Positions 51,523 to 60,759 of a DNA stretch of 64,000 nt are shown here, piece after piece; position 1 is the stretch's first letter, and every line of letters begins with the position of its first letter. The position numbers and the translations under genes are program-made. The stretch comes from Candidatus Kapaibacterium sp. Lineage in GTDB: Bacteria > Bacteroidota > Ignavibacteria > Kapaibacteriales > UBA4661. The DNA is taken from the NCBI GenBank assembly GCA_025455065.1, contig JALONG010000006.1, positions 62,001 to 126,000 on the forward strand. Reading direction: 5' to 3'. The notes under the pieces were generated by a model. It saw only the letters and a program-made list of their open reading frames with translations. It had not been told where the DNA came from and searched no databases.

Positions 51523-52362
51523 TTAAGAAAGTATGCGCTCTTGTCTCAAGCGATAATCCTCAGTTTGCGGGAAGTATGCTATCGGATTAGGAACAATGGC
51601 AGAACGTGTGATTTTGAGCGGCTGCCCGCGTTCTTCGGCAATTTCTTTGACAAGCGCCGCTAAACCAAGCGGAACGAACTGCTCCATCTCGTAATGTCCG
51701 GCATCAATCAAGGTTAATTCCCCGCGAACACGGTGAAAATCATGGTATTTGATGTCCGCCGTGATGAACGCATCCACCTTTGCGGCAAGTGCATCGCCGA
51801 TAAAGGATGCGCCGCTTCCGCCGACAATCGCAATGCGTTGAAGCATCGAAGTCCTTCCAAGCGTGTACCGAAGCGGGGCAGAGGTTAGAGCATGAAGTTT
51901 TGCCGCAAACGATTCGATGCTTTCGGGAGCATCAAGTAAACCAACAATTCCCATGCCAAAACCCACATTTTGTGCATCCGCCACAAGCGGCTTTTCAACC
52001 CGAATCCCCAAGCGCTCTGCGAGTAGCGTACTTGTGCCTTTGGGGAAGGCATCAAAATTTGTGTGTGCCACAACCAGCGCAATACCGCTTGTGATGAGCG
52101 TTGTGCAAATTCGCCCGACGCGCTCTGCATCCGTGATTGCGGTCATCGGCGCGAAAATAAGCGGGTGAAACGCAAGTACACAGTCCGCGCCCTTGTCTGC
52201 GGCTTCGGCGGCAATTTCTTCGGTGAGTTCCATTGTCACAAACACCGATGAAATTTCCGTGCGTCCGCTTTGCAGTTGTAAACCGATTCTGTCGCCTTTC
52301 ATTGCGGCGCTGGGTGGCAAGCGGTGTTCAAGGCTTTGAACGAAAGTGTGAAGATTCATCAT
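51523..52362 (-). CDS. Nif3-like dinuclear metal-centre protein
   Basis: A 279-residue Nif3/YbgI-family protein with a usually hexameric ring and a two-metal site. Ligand segments: CVLAFHPLIF (the first His of the common HHP pair is Phe here), VVAHTNFDAF, and TLIDAGHYEMEQF near the C-terminus. Role in the cell is unresolved; some members act on GTP derivatives. It lies 72 bases upstream of the zinc-ribbon gene, a common pairing, on the same strand. Length is the short (non-fused) form. Confidence 0.9.
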   Translation of the reverse strand: MMNLHTFVQSLEHRLPPSAAMKGDRIGLQLQSGRTEISSVFVTMELTEEIAAEAADKGADCVLAFHPLIFAPMTAITDAERVGRICTTLITSGIALVVAHTNFDAFPKGTSTLLAERLGIRVEKPLVADAQNVGFGMGIVGLLDAPESIESFAAKLHALTSAPLRYTLGRTSMLQRIAIVGGSGASFIGDALAAKVDAFITADIKYHDFHRVRGELTLIDAGHYEMEQFVPLGLAALVKEIAEERGQPLKITRSAIVPNPIAYFPQTEDYRLRQERILS

Positions 52363-52452
52363 GGTGCAAATGTAAGAAACTTTCGTTTCATTTTACAAAA
52401 TGCAGGAAAAGATTATCCGAATTGTGACGCAACGTATCGTGAAAAGCGCAGT

Positions 52453-53562
52453 TTAACACGCGCAGAGCCAATACAGACCGAAAAATTTTCTGCTGTCCGT
52501 CCACGTCGCGGTTAAGGAAAAATCTGCCAATGCTGCCATATTCCGAATCATCTCTTCACTGAATTTATGCGAAAACTCCGTGTGGATACGCTCTCCGGCA
52601 GCAATCGGAATAGTACAATCGTCAATAGTGATGCTGTGATAGCGTGTACTTTCGACGAATAATTCCACACGCGATTCCCCCGCATTGTAGTAGGCGCAAT
52701 GCTTGTAGGCATCAAGCGGAATATCGGCACAAAGTTCGCGGTTAATCCGATGCAAAATATTGAGGTTAAACGCCGCCGTGATGCCGTCTGCGTCGTTGTA
52801 TGCCTCATGCAGGATGTGTAGGTTTTTGCCGCTTGTGTGATTCATGTCCGCAGCAAGCAAAAAAGCGTCATTCGGTTGTAGCAAAGAGCGCAGACGCAGC
52901 ACAAATGCTGATGCTTCTTCGCGTGTCAGATTGCCAATAGTCGAGCCGGGAAAGTAGATGAGCAGTTGCGCAGAGGGCTGTTCCTGATTGCGCCGCTCAA
53001 CGATATATTCCACTCCTTGCAGAAATTCCGCACACACAGGCTGCATCGGGATTGTGGGGAAATCGCGCTGCAAAGCAAGTGAAGATTCATAGAGAAATTC
53101 TTCCGAAATATCTATTGGCATATAGCGAATATGAGGCTTTACAGAGATTTCACCGTTGTAATTGACCGTTCGCTCTTGTATTGTTTGGAGCAAACGGCGC
53201 GTTTTTTTACCACTTCCCGCACCAAGTTCAATGAGCCAAAATTCTGCTTCGGCGTGCCGTATAATCTCGCTCGCGTGGTTGTCTAAAATTTCCTGTTCGG
53301 CGCGTGTGAGATAATACTCCGGCAGCACCGTGATTTCTTCAAAGAGTTCCGAACCGCGCTGGTCGTAAAGGTATTTTGGCAGAAGATATTTTTGTTCATG
53401 CAAAAGACCGCGCAAAACATCGGTTTGCAAGCTGTCATGTTCATCGCCACGAATGTTTACAAGTGATAGCGGCGGTCCGAAATTTGCCCCGATATTCAGG
53501 ATTGGTGAGGGTTTGAACGATATTTCAACGAGTGGCTGAATTGATTGGGTTGTTGGTGTCAT
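52453..53562 (-). CDS. egtD: L-histidine N-alpha-methyltransferase (EgtD-type)
   Basis: SAM-dependent enzyme that trimethylates histidine to hercynine, first step of ergothioneine synthesis. KYLLPKYLYDQRGSELFEEI, the VLPEYYLTRAEQEIL stretch, ELGAGSGKKTRRLL (SAM site) and YFPGSTIGNLTREEA are family marks; FAESTRYHS-like and TEFSHKFS are near the end. Length 369 includes about 40 extra N-terminal residues. The sulfoxide synthase EgtB usually found beside it is not in the window. It may make hercynine only or rely on a distant egtB. Upstream neighbour is a deacetylase-like gene. Confidence 0.9.
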   Translation of the reverse strand: MTPTTQSIQPLVEISFKPSPILNIGANFGPPLSLVNIRGDEHDSLQTDVLRGLLHEQKYLLPKYLYDQRGSELFEEITVLPEYYLTRAEQEILDNHASEIIRHAEAEFWLIELGAGSGKKTRRLLQTIQERTVNYNGEISVKPHIRYMPIDISEEFLYESSLALQRDFPTIPMQPVCAEFLQGVEYIVERRNQEQPSAQLLIYFPGSTIGNLTREEASAFVLRLRSLLQPNDAFLLAADMNHTSGKNLHILHEAYNDADGITAAFNLNILHRINRELCADIPLDAYKHCAYYNAGESRVELFVESTRYHSITIDDCTIPIAAGERIHTEFSHKFSEEMIRNMAALADFSLTATWTDSRKFFGLYWLCAC

Positions 53563-53666
53563 TGTGCTGTGGTGAAAGCAAAAAAAAGAGTTGGGTAGCT
53601 GAAAAAGAAACGCACAAATACGAGGATTATTGTGTGGTCGTGGGTGAAAACATATTCCGTTGGTGG

Positions 53667-54569
53667 TTACTGTGAGCCATAAACCTCCCTGAGAACACGA
53701 TATGTCTGGATATGCGCTTCCACCGTGAGTTCCACAGGTTTTGCATAACCGCCGCCCATAGCGATTGAAAGCGGAATCCCCTTGCTTTTGCAGGCTTCAA
53801 AAACCTTTCTGTCGCGCTCTGCAAGCCCACGCATCGAAAGCGAAAGCCGTCCCAGCGTGTCTTCTTTAAGCGGGTCCACGCCAGCTTGATAGAGGATAAT
53901 ATCGGGCTTCCACGCAATGACCTTCGCTAATTCCCGCTCCACTATTGCAAGATATTCCGCATCTTCGGTGTTATCCGGCACATCCACATCCACAGTGGAA
54001 GGCACTTTGCGGTGCGGGTAATTTTTCGCGCCGTGTACACTGAGCAAATATACGTCTTCGCGCCCTCCAAGAATAGCTGCCGTGCCGTTTCCTTGATGTA
54101 CGTCCAAATCCACAATCGCCACACGCCGCACCAAACCTTGTGCAAAAAGGTATTGCACAACCACAGCCAAATCATTGAACACACAAAAGCCTTCGCCTGC
54201 ATCCCGCAAGGCATGGTGCGTTCCTCCGGCAAGATTCCCCGCAACGCCTGATTCCAACGCTTCTTCAGCCGATGCAATCGCTCCGCCCACAATCGTAAAG
54301 GAGCGCACAACAAGCTCCCGCGTCCAAGGAAAACCGATGCGACGCATAATCATTGTGCCCACCGTACCGTCTATGATGCTATCCACATAATGCGGCGCGT
54401 GAGCAAGTTTCACAATGTCGGGTTCAACAGGCTCCGACAGATAGAATTCATGCGGCTTGATGATACCTTCGGCGGCGAGACCGTTGCGCACACGGCGGTA
54501 TTTGGTGATGGGAAATTTATGACCTTCGGGCAGGGGCAGCACATAAACATCGGAGTAAAAAACGAGCAT
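53667..54569 (-). CDS. Histone deacetylase-family (acetoin utilisation-like) hydrolase
   Basis: A 300-residue zinc-dependent deacetylase of the class II / AcuC group. Signatures: AGNLAGGTHHALRDAGEGFC (the active-site His pair), VDLDVHQGNGTAAIL (zinc ligands Asp and His), YQAGVDPLKEDTLG (the third ligand Asp) and SIAMGGGYAKP. Bacterial members deacetylate small polyamines or proteins; the substrate is not known here. ATG 54569 (MLVFYSDVYVLPLPEG) is the natural start; the open frame continues upstream into unrelated residues. Confidence 0.9.
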   Translation of the reverse strand: MLVFYSDVYVLPLPEGHKFPITKYRRVRNGLAAEGIIKPHEFYLSEPVEPDIVKLAHAPHYVDSIIDGTVGTMIMRRIGFPWTRELVVRSFTIVGGAIASAEEALESGVAGNLAGGTHHALRDAGEGFCVFNDLAVVVQYLFAQGLVRRVAIVDLDVHQGNGTAAILGGREDVYLLSVHGAKNYPHRKVPSTVDVDVPDNTEDAEYLAIVERELAKVIAWKPDIILYQAGVDPLKEDTLGRLSLSMRGLAERDRKVFEACKSKGIPLSIAMGGGYAKPVELTVEAHIQTYRVLREVYGSQ

Positions 54570-54603
54570 TGGAGCGCGGGAGAAAAGTGTCGTGAAGAAG
54601 AAA

Positions 54604-55923
54604 TTATCCTTGAAGCAAAGCTGCCAAGCGCTTTGTAGCATTTTTACGTTCATACTGTGCAATGGCATCATACTTCGGAGCAAAGGTTTTATGCGCTTTC
54701 CATGCTGCAAAATATTCCCCGATAACACGCGCAATGCCTTCAACGTCGGATTGATGCGCTGTTTGTCCTGATGCGGTTTCTTGGAGTAAATCGTGAATAG
54801 CGCCGTGTGTGGGTGCAACGGCAATAATCGGTCGAAATGCGCCTATGTATTCATACACCTTGCCCGGCACGATTTCTTCGCTTTCTTTTGCTTCATCAAC
54901 AATCAGCAAAAGCGCGTCGGAACGCAGTAAATACCGAATACTTTCTTCATGTGCCATATAACCCAAAATTTCCAACGAGGGTTTGTGCGGAAATTCCTCG
55001 AACATCTGATGTACTTCCGCGCCAAAACGTCCGATAAAGCGCACAGAGAATTCTTCCGGCGTAATGACACCACGCTGCATAAGCAACGCCAACGCCGCAA
55101 GGAAACTCGCGGGATTACGCCTGCCGTACATCGAACCGGTATAAGTAATCGTGAAACGGCGTTGTAAAGAAGTTTCGGGAAGTGCTGTGCTGTCGAGTGT
55201 GGGATAATCGCTGGAATCGAAGCCGTTGGGGATATGATGCAGTTTTGATAGCGGAATATCAGGGAATTTCCCTGCAATATCTTTCACAATGCCTTCCCAC
55301 GCACATTCGACGGCATCTGCTTCGCGGAAAACCGAGTGTTCAAGTCGTTTGTCAATCCACGCCGGAAGAAACCAGCGTTTGGGCGTGGTGAGAAACCCTG
55401 TCCAAGGGTCGCGGAAGCCCGTTACCCAGCGCAGACCGCTTCGTCGCTTGAGTTGTCGGGCGATGAGTGATGTTGTATAAGGCGGAGAAGAATTGTAAAT
55501 CGCTGTGATATTGTGTTCCCGAATAAGCCGAAAACCCGCATCCACAGCCGTGATGAGCCATCCGACACGCGCATCGGGGATAAAAACAGTCGCACGAATA
55601 AATTCCGCAATACTTTCCGAAAAAGAGCGCTCTTGCGAATCTTTTTTGATGACATTCACATCAATCGGCGTATTAGCGGGCTTTCCCGTGAGTTTGCGGT
55701 AAAGCGTGTAAGGCTCGTAAATCTCCGTACGCTCGACGTGAATCCCGCTTGGAATCTTGGCTAAAAGGGATTCGTCCCGCGCCGGAAAATCGCCGTTGGA
55801 AACGGTCAGAACAATCGGATTCCAGCCAAATTCCGGCAAATACTGAATATGCTTCAAAACACGCTGCACGCCCGGTCCGCCGGAAGGAGGGAAATAATAC
55901 GCAATCACTAAGACGTTATTCAT
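54604..55923 (-). CDS. GT4-family glycosyltransferase
   Basis: A 439-residue GT-B type enzyme of the family of lipid-linked or exopolysaccharide glycosyltransferases. AYYFPPSGGPGVQRVLKHIQ is the N-terminal nucleotide-sugar or acceptor loop; VTGFRDPWTGFL and HHIPNGFDSSDY lie in the middle; ITYTGSMYGRRNPASFLAAL and EEIVPGKVYEYIGAFRP in the C-terminal half bind the sugar nucleotide. Length normal. It follows a small membrane protein gene on the same strand by 22 bases and lies 34 bases before the deacetylase start. Substrate not predictable. Confidence 0.9.
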   Translation of the reverse strand: MNNVLVIAYYFPPSGGPGVQRVLKHIQYLPEFGWNPIVLTVSNGDFPARDESLLAKIPSGIHVERTEIYEPYTLYRKLTGKPANTPIDVNVIKKDSQERSFSESIAEFIRATVFIPDARVGWLITAVDAGFRLIREHNITAIYNSSPPYTTSLIARQLKRRSGLRWVTGFRDPWTGFLTTPKRWFLPAWIDKRLEHSVFREADAVECAWEGIVKDIAGKFPDIPLSKLHHIPNGFDSSDYPTLDSTALPETSLQRRFTITYTGSMYGRRNPASFLAALALLMQRGVITPEEFSVRFIGRFGAEVHQMFEEFPHKPSLEILGYMAHEESIRYLLRSDALLLIVDEAKESEEIVPGKVYEYIGAFRPIIAVAPTHGAIHDLLQETASGQTAHQSDVEGIARVIGEYFAAWKAHKTFAPKYDAIAQYERKNATKRLAALLQG

Positions 55924-55944
55924 AGAAAGCAGGTTTTATGCGGG

Positions 55945-56241
55945 TTACGAAGGTGATTGTGTTTTGGGTGCGGTGCGCAGAAAAAAGAGGCGAAACAAGA
56001 AAATTTCCGGCACAACAAGCAGCACCAGCGACATTGTATCGGCTGTAAACCATGTCGTGAAGCCTCCTTGAGGGGTGATGAGTTTGGCGATACTCCCTGT
56101 AATCGCCCAACCAATCGTAAAGACCAAGCCGATAAGCCCCAGAGCAAGGATACTTTCTTTGATATTGGCTTCCTGCCAGCGTTTCGTGAAGGCATAGAGC
56201 GCTGCCACGACGTGCAGATGAAAAATGAGAACTTCAATCAT
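55945..56241 (-). CDS. Small four-helix membrane protein, function unknown
   Basis: A 98-residue protein starting MIEVLIFHLHVVAALYAFTK. Hydrophobic runs (IFHLHVVAALYAF, ILALGLIGLVFTIGWAI, MSLVLLVVPEIFLFRLFF) give three membrane helices. I do not recognise the family; the HLHVVAALYAFTKRW opening is reminiscent of small inner-membrane proteins in other Bacteroidota genomes. Directly before the glycosyltransferase gene on the same strand. The open frame starts at 56307, but ATG 56241 gives the compact protein. Confidence 0.6.
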   Translation of the reverse strand: MIEVLIFHLHVVAALYAFTKRWQEANIKESILALGLIGLVFTIGWAITGSIAKLITPQGGFTTWFTADTMSLVLLVVPEIFLFRLFFLRTAPKTQSPS

Positions 56242-56578
56242 AGCAAAATATGGATGCGTAAAATGCAGATGTGCAGAATCGGCGCTGCGGGAATTACACA
56301 AGAACAAGCGCGAAGATACTGCTTTCGCGCCATTTGTGCAAGTTAAAGGAGGTGGGAAATTATACTGCCTGAATAGCTTCTTATCGTGGCGCGGACATTC
56401 TTGTCTGCGTCCTTAACGCCGTGAGGCGTGATTATCGAGAGCAGCGTAAATACTGCCTTTGAAGATTATTTGCTTTACTCATTTTAGACACAGATAAGAA
56501 TGCCTTAGCCACTAAAGCCTTATTGTAAGCCCTAGAACAGGCGTTTTCGCCTGTGTAAAAAATAATCTGAACAGTTGT
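56242..56578. other. Intergenic region with small hairpins
   Basis: No gene visible. It holds three short stem-loops: CGCGGACA-TTCT-TGTCTGCG (one G-T pair) near 56390-56409, ACGCC-GTGA-GGCGT at 56416-56429, and ACAGGCG-TTTT-CGCCTGT at 56537-56554. Rather REP-like, or terminators of the wrbA-side transcript. Confidence 0.5.
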
Positions 56579-57223
56579 TCAATTCACAGCCACTTTATGA
56601 ACACCGTTGCTATGCGTACCGTTACTTGCTTTCCCATCAGCAAGTGCCTTCGTTCCTGTTTTGAAGCGTTGTGTGAGTTCTGCAACGCGCCGCCCCAGAT
56701 AGTATGCGGTGTCCAAGTCTCCTTTTGGTGGCGTTACTTCGGGGCTGTCGCTTGTCGAGCGAGCCATCGCACCCAGATAGCTTCCTAAGCGGTTCATAAC
56801 ATGAGTATTTGCGCCGTCTTCCGGTGAATCACCGGGCTTCAGCCCAAGGCTAATCCAAATCATCCCGTGTTGCGCTGCAAAGCCTGCTAGTTGCTGCAAA
56901 ACAGCGAGTTTGTCACCGCTATAACTGCCCGATGTGGTGAAGCCTGCAGCAATTTTATCTTTCCATTTCTGGTCAAGCCAAAGTTTCCCGCTTTTGTCCA
57001 TAAAATCTTTGAACCCCGCAGAAACAGCACCCATGTAGGTCGGTGCGCCGAAAATTATCGCATCGGCGCTATTCAGCACCTGCCATGCCGCAGCGTCAAT
57101 GTCGTCGGTTGAAAAGCAGTAGGCAGTCGTTCCGGCAAGGCTCTCTGCCCCTTTGGTGGCTGCTTCGGCGAGTTTTGTGGTGTGTCCGAATCCGCTATGA
57201 TAAACGATGGCTACGGTAAGCAT
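56579..57223 (-). CDS. WrbA-like NAD(P)H:quinone oxidoreductase (flavodoxin fold)
   Basis: A 214-residue flavodoxin-fold protein. AIVYHSGFGHTTKLAEAATK holds the FMN phosphate loop; IFGAPTYMGAVSAGFKDFMD is the WrbA-type FMN loop; GFTTSGSYSGDKLAVLQQLA follows the second loop. Such enzymes reduce quinones with two electrons and lower oxidative stress. A C-terminal tail of about 25 residues (KASNGTHSNGVHKVAVN) is extra and low-complexity, resembling the N-terminal tail of Dxs. Stand-alone gene. Confidence 0.9.
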   Translation of the reverse strand: MLTVAIVYHSGFGHTTKLAEAATKGAESLAGTTAYCFSTDDIDAAAWQVLNSADAIIFGAPTYMGAVSAGFKDFMDKSGKLWLDQKWKDKIAAGFTTSGSYSGDKLAVLQQLAGFAAQHGMIWISLGLKPGDSPEDGANTHVMNRLGSYLGAMARSTSDSPEVTPPKGDLDTAYYLGRRVAELTQRFKTGTKALADGKASNGTHSNGVHKVAVN

Positions 57224-57531
57224 AAATACAGCAAGAAATGGGGAAAATGGCGTGTTTGCAAGCCTTGTGGGAATCCTGTGTTGGGAAGTGCTTGCCTTTG
57301 ATAAAACGAAAGTGTGAGGGATTTATTGTAGGAAATTTGCGGGAAAATACCTTCAAGAGCGCTATACTACGTGCTTTTTAGCACTATGAAGTTTTCTGAC
57401 TGTTAGCGTAGTGCGATACCAAGTATGGAAGGGACAAAAGAAAAATCTGGTAAAACGCTCCAGCAATGCGTATTTTACACACTTTAGTATTTTCCTTCTC
57501 CATCACCAATTTTACTTTGTAGGGAATCGTT
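57224..57531. other. Divergent intergenic region
   Basis: 308 bases between wrbA (-) and the amidohydrolase gene (+). No gene. A GTGCT-TTTT-AGCAC hairpin at 57371-57384 and an AGGGA ribosome-binding site at about 57522 before ATG 57532. No clean TAnnTTTG promoter was found in the proper place. Confidence 0.5.
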
Positions 57532-60500
57532 ATGAAGCGCATCACTACCCACTTTGCGGCATTACTGCTTACCACTGTTTTGAGCCTTCCCGTACTTGCT
57601 CAAGAGTCCTTCCCATCTGCTTTCGGGGAAGTAGCAAATAAAAAATCGGAATGTTACGCACTGACCAATGTGCGCGTTGTTGTCAGCCCCACAAGCACGA
57701 TAGAATCAGGGACGGTGGTGATTCGAGAAGGAATCATCGAAAGTGTCGGCGTGAAAATTACCATTCCCCAAGATGCTGTTGTGTATGACCTTAAAGGCAA
57801 AACCGTGTATCCGTCCTTTATTGAAATGGACAGCGATTACGGAATGCCCGTCCCACCGCCTGTTGCGCCGCCAAACCGCTTTACACAATCCCCGCCGCAA
57901 TACGAATCCAAAACGCAAGGCGCGTACTCATGGAACGAAGCCCTGAAGCCTGAAAAACAGGCACATACGATGTTTGTCGTCAATCCTAAAGCAGCCGATG
58001 AAATGCGCCGATTGGGTTTTGGTGCGGCTTTGACGTTTAATCACGACGGCATTGCGCGTGGTTCTGCGGCATTGGTGAGTTTTGGTGAAGGCAAAGAAAA
58101 TACGCTCATGCTCAGAGACCGTGCTGCTGCGCAGTTGTCACTGAATCGCGGTTCGTCGCGTCAGGAATATCCGAGTTCGCTTATGGGCGTTATTGCCCTG
58201 TTGCGTCAGACATATCTGGACGGCGCTTGGTACAAACAGGCTCGTGCTGCCGATGCGCTCAAAACCGAAACGAATATCGCGCTTGAGGCTTGGAACACCC
58301 TTCAAACCTTGCCGCAAATTATGGATGTAAGCGGAAACCGCTTGAATACGTTCCGCGCCGACCGTATCGGCGATGAAGCAGGTGTGCAGTACGTTTTGCG
58401 CACCTACGGCGATGAGTATGCGTATATCGAAGACGTGAAAAAAACACAAGCGGCGATTATCACAACACTCAATTTTCCGCTTGCCTACAACCTCGACGAC
58501 CCGCTTGATGCCTTGAATGTAACACTTTTGGAAATGAAAAATTGGGAACTTGCACCCACAAATCCAGCCGCACTCGAAAAAGCAGGAATCTCCTTTGCAC
58601 TCACAACGGCTGGGCTTCGTGCAAAAGCAGAGTTTTTGCCGAATCTCCGCACAGCGCTGAAATATGGGCTTTCCAAAGCACAAGCGCTTGCTGCACTGAC
58701 AACTGTTCCGGCACAAATACTGAAAATGTCGGACAAAATCGGCACGATTGAAAAAGGCAAAGTAGCGAATTTGCTGGTTGCGTCGGGCGATATTTTTGAA
58801 GCCGAAACGGTCATTTATCATAATTGGATTCAAGGGAAACTGTACGAACTCTACAATCCTGCAAACGGTGATGTGCGAGGCTCTTTCGGGCTGTCGCTCA
58901 CGGGAATCGGTGAGTATAATTTGACGATAAAAGGCGCTCCACAAGCTCCGCAATACGAACTTGTGCAGCAAAACGACACCGTAAAAATTCCTTTTGCAAT
59001 GGAGCGCTCGGCAGGTGGAAACCTCGTAACGATGCGCTTTGCAAAAAAATCTGGCACAAAAGCGGAAATGGCGCTTTCCGGCTGGATTGACACGAAAACA
59101 AGCGGTGATGCGTGGTCTGGCAAAGGTCAGGATGAAACAGGCTCGTGGTTCGCATGGTCAGCAAAACGCACAAAAGCCTTTGAAGCACCTGCGCCGAAGC
59201 CCGATACCAGCAATCCTCTCGCCAATATCGGTAAACGCACCTTCCCTGCCGTTGAATATGGTTCGGCGCTGCCTCCCAAGCAAGAAACGGTGCTGATTAA
59301 AAACGCAACGCTCTGGACGGCGGAAAAAGAAGGAATCATGCAAAACGCCGATATTATGCTGAAAAACGGCAAGATTGCTGCTATTGGAAAAAATCTCACC
59401 GAAGCAGGGGCGAAAATTATTGATGCCGCAGGCAAGCACGTTTCGCCCGGAATCATTGATGAACACTCGCATATCGCCGCGCAAGGAATTAACGAGGGTG
59501 GGCAGACAATTACGTGCGAAGTGCGTATCGGTGACATTCTTAATCCCGAAGATGTGAACATTTATCGGCAGTTGGCGGGCGGCGTTACCAGTTCGCACAT
59601 TCTGCACGGTTCGGCAAATTCGATTGGCGGACAAACACAACTTATCAAACTACGCTGGGGCGCAAACGCCGACCAACTCAAGTTTGAAGGCGCTCCGGGC
59701 TTTGTGAAATTTGCGCTTGGTGAAAACGTAAAACAAGCAAATTGGGGCGACCTTTATAACCAACGCTTCCCACAAACCCGCATGGGTGTTGAGCAGGTGA
59801 TGGTAGATGCCTTCAACCGCGCCCGTGAATACGAAGCAGAATGGAAAACATTCTCCAATGCTGCGAAAGGCAAAGAAACACAAGGTGTAGCGCCGCGCCG
59901 CGACCTTGAACTTGATGCGTTGGTGGAAATTCTGAACAGCAAACGCTTTATTACCTGTCACTCTTACGTGCAGTCCGAAATCACAATGCTCATGCGGGTT
60001 GCGGAGCAGTTCGGCTTCAAAGTGAACACTTTTACGCACATCTTGGAAGGCTACAAAGTTGCCGATAAAATGAAAGCGCACGGCGCAAATGCGTCATCGT
60101 TCTCGGATTGGTGGGCGTACAAAATGGAAGTTGTTGATGCGATTCCCTACAACGGTGCGATTTTACACGCTATGGGCATCAATGTCGCTTTTAATTCCGA
60201 CGATGCAGAAATGGCGCGTCGTTTGAACCAAGAAGCCGCAAAAGCCGTGAAATACGGCGGTGTGCCGGAAGAAGAGGCAATGAAGTTTGTAACGCTCAAT
60301 CCTGCAAAAATGATGCGTGTGGATAATCGTGTGGGAAGCCTCAAAGTCGGGAAAGATGCTGATGTGGTGATTTGGTCGGACAACCCGCTTTCTATCTATG
60401 CTCGTGCTGAAAAAACGTTTGTTGATGGTGTGCTGTATTATGACCGCACTCGCGACAGCGAACTCCGCGAAGAAATCCGTAAAGAACGCGCTCGTATCAC

Positions 60501-60609
60501 GCAGGCGATGATTCAGGCGAAAAAAGGTGGAGCGCCCACACAAGCCGTTCCGCCGCGCCGCAACAATGAAAAAATTCACTGCAATACGATGGAAGAAACA
60601 GGGTGGTAA
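57532..60609 (+). CDS. Secreted double amidohydrolase (degenerate plus intact domain)
   Basis: A 1025-residue exported protein; signal peptide MKRITTHFAALLLTTVLSLP ending LAQ. The first half (about 45-440) is amidohydrolase-like but its entry motif reads VYPSFIEMDSDYG instead of the PGxIDxHxH metal motif, so it should be inactive. The second half (about 590-1025) is intact: KHVSPGIIDEHSHIAAQGIN (HxH near 640), FITCHSYVQSEITML, VNTFTHILEGYKVADKMKAH and NVAFNSDDAEMARRL supply the His and Asp metal ligands. Such fused pairs, found in several Bacteroidota, are annotated as amidohydrolases of unknown substrate. Likely periplasmic hydrolysis of cyclic amides or peptides. Followed by a strong terminator. 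Confidence 0.9.
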   Translation: MKRITTHFAALLLTTVLSLPVLAQESFPSAFGEVANKKSECYALTNVRVVVSPTSTIESGTVVIREGIIESVGVKITIPQDAVVYDLKGKTVYPSFIEMDSDYGMPVPPPVAPPNRFTQSPPQYESKTQGAYSWNEALKPEKQAHTMFVVNPKAADEMRRLGFGAALTFNHDGIARGSAALVSFGEGKENTLMLRDRAAAQLSLNRGSSRQEYPSSLMGVIALLRQTYLDGAWYKQARAADALKTETNIALEAWNTLQTLPQIMDVSGNRLNTFRADRIGDEAGVQYVLRTYGDEYAYIEDVKKTQAAIITTLNFPLAYNLDDPLDALNVTLLEMKNWELAPTNPAALEKAGISFALTTAGLRAKAEFLPNLRTALKYGLSKAQALAALTTVPAQILKMSDKIGTIEKGKVANLLVASGDIFEAETVIYHNWIQGKLYELYNPANGDVRGSFGLSLTGIGEYNLTIKGAPQAPQYELVQQNDTVKIPFAMERSAGGNLVTMRFAKKSGTKAEMALSGWIDTKTSGDAWSGKGQDETGSWFAWSAKRTKAFEAPAPKPDTSNPLANIGKRTFPAVEYGSALPPKQETVLIKNATLWTAEKEGIMQNADIMLKNGKIAAIGKNLTEAGAKIIDAAGKHVSPGIIDEHSHIAAQGINEGGQTITCEVRIGDILNPEDVNIYRQLAGGVTSSHILHGSANSIGGQTQLIKLRWGANADQLKFEGAPGFVKFALGENVKQANWGDLYNQRFPQTRMGVEQVMVDAFNRAREYEAEWKTFSNAAKGKETQGVAPRRDLELDALVEILNSKRFITCHSYVQSEITMLMRVAEQFGFKVNTFTHILEGYKVADKMKAHGANASSFSDWWAYKMEVVDAIPYNGAILHAMGINVAFNSDDAEMARRLNQEAAKAVKYGGVPEEEAMKFVTLNPAKMMRVDNRVGSLKVGKDADVVIWSDNPLSIYARAEKTFVDGVLYYDRTRDSELREEIRKERARITQAMIQAKKGGAPTQAVPPRRNNEKIHCNTMEETGW

Positions 60610-60634
60610 ACTTCCATAAAAGCAAGGTCTTATC

Positions 60635-60687
60635 ACGCAAAACCCGTTCAATCCTCGTTTGCATTGAACGGGTTTTGCGTTTCTTTT
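60635..60687 (+). terminator. Strong terminator after the amidohydrolase
   Basis: Perfect 18-pair stem ACGCAAAACCCGTTCAAT / ATTGAACGGGTTTTGCGT (60635-60652, 60663-60680), 10-base loop, followed by TTCTTTT. Ends the amidohydrolase transcript. Confidence 0.9.
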
Positions 60688-60716
60688 GCTGCAACCAATC
60701 TTTATGCGTATTTTTG
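60685..60716 (+). promoter_or_regulatory. Promoter for the small protein / PEPCK-like genes
   Basis: TTTG at 60685-60688, 20-base spacer, TATTTTTG at 60709-60716: fits the Bacteroidota pattern. It drives the small protein at 60760 and probably the PEPCK-like gene after it, starting right behind a terminator. Confidence 0.6.
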
Positions 60717-60759
60717 CTCTCTTGTCATTGTTTTGTTTCATGTCCAGCGAGGAAACCCG

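Noticed and set aside
58138-58971. Minus-strand frame of 277 codons
   Set aside because: Antisense to the amidohydrolase; Cys/Arg/Phe-rich with no recognisable motif.
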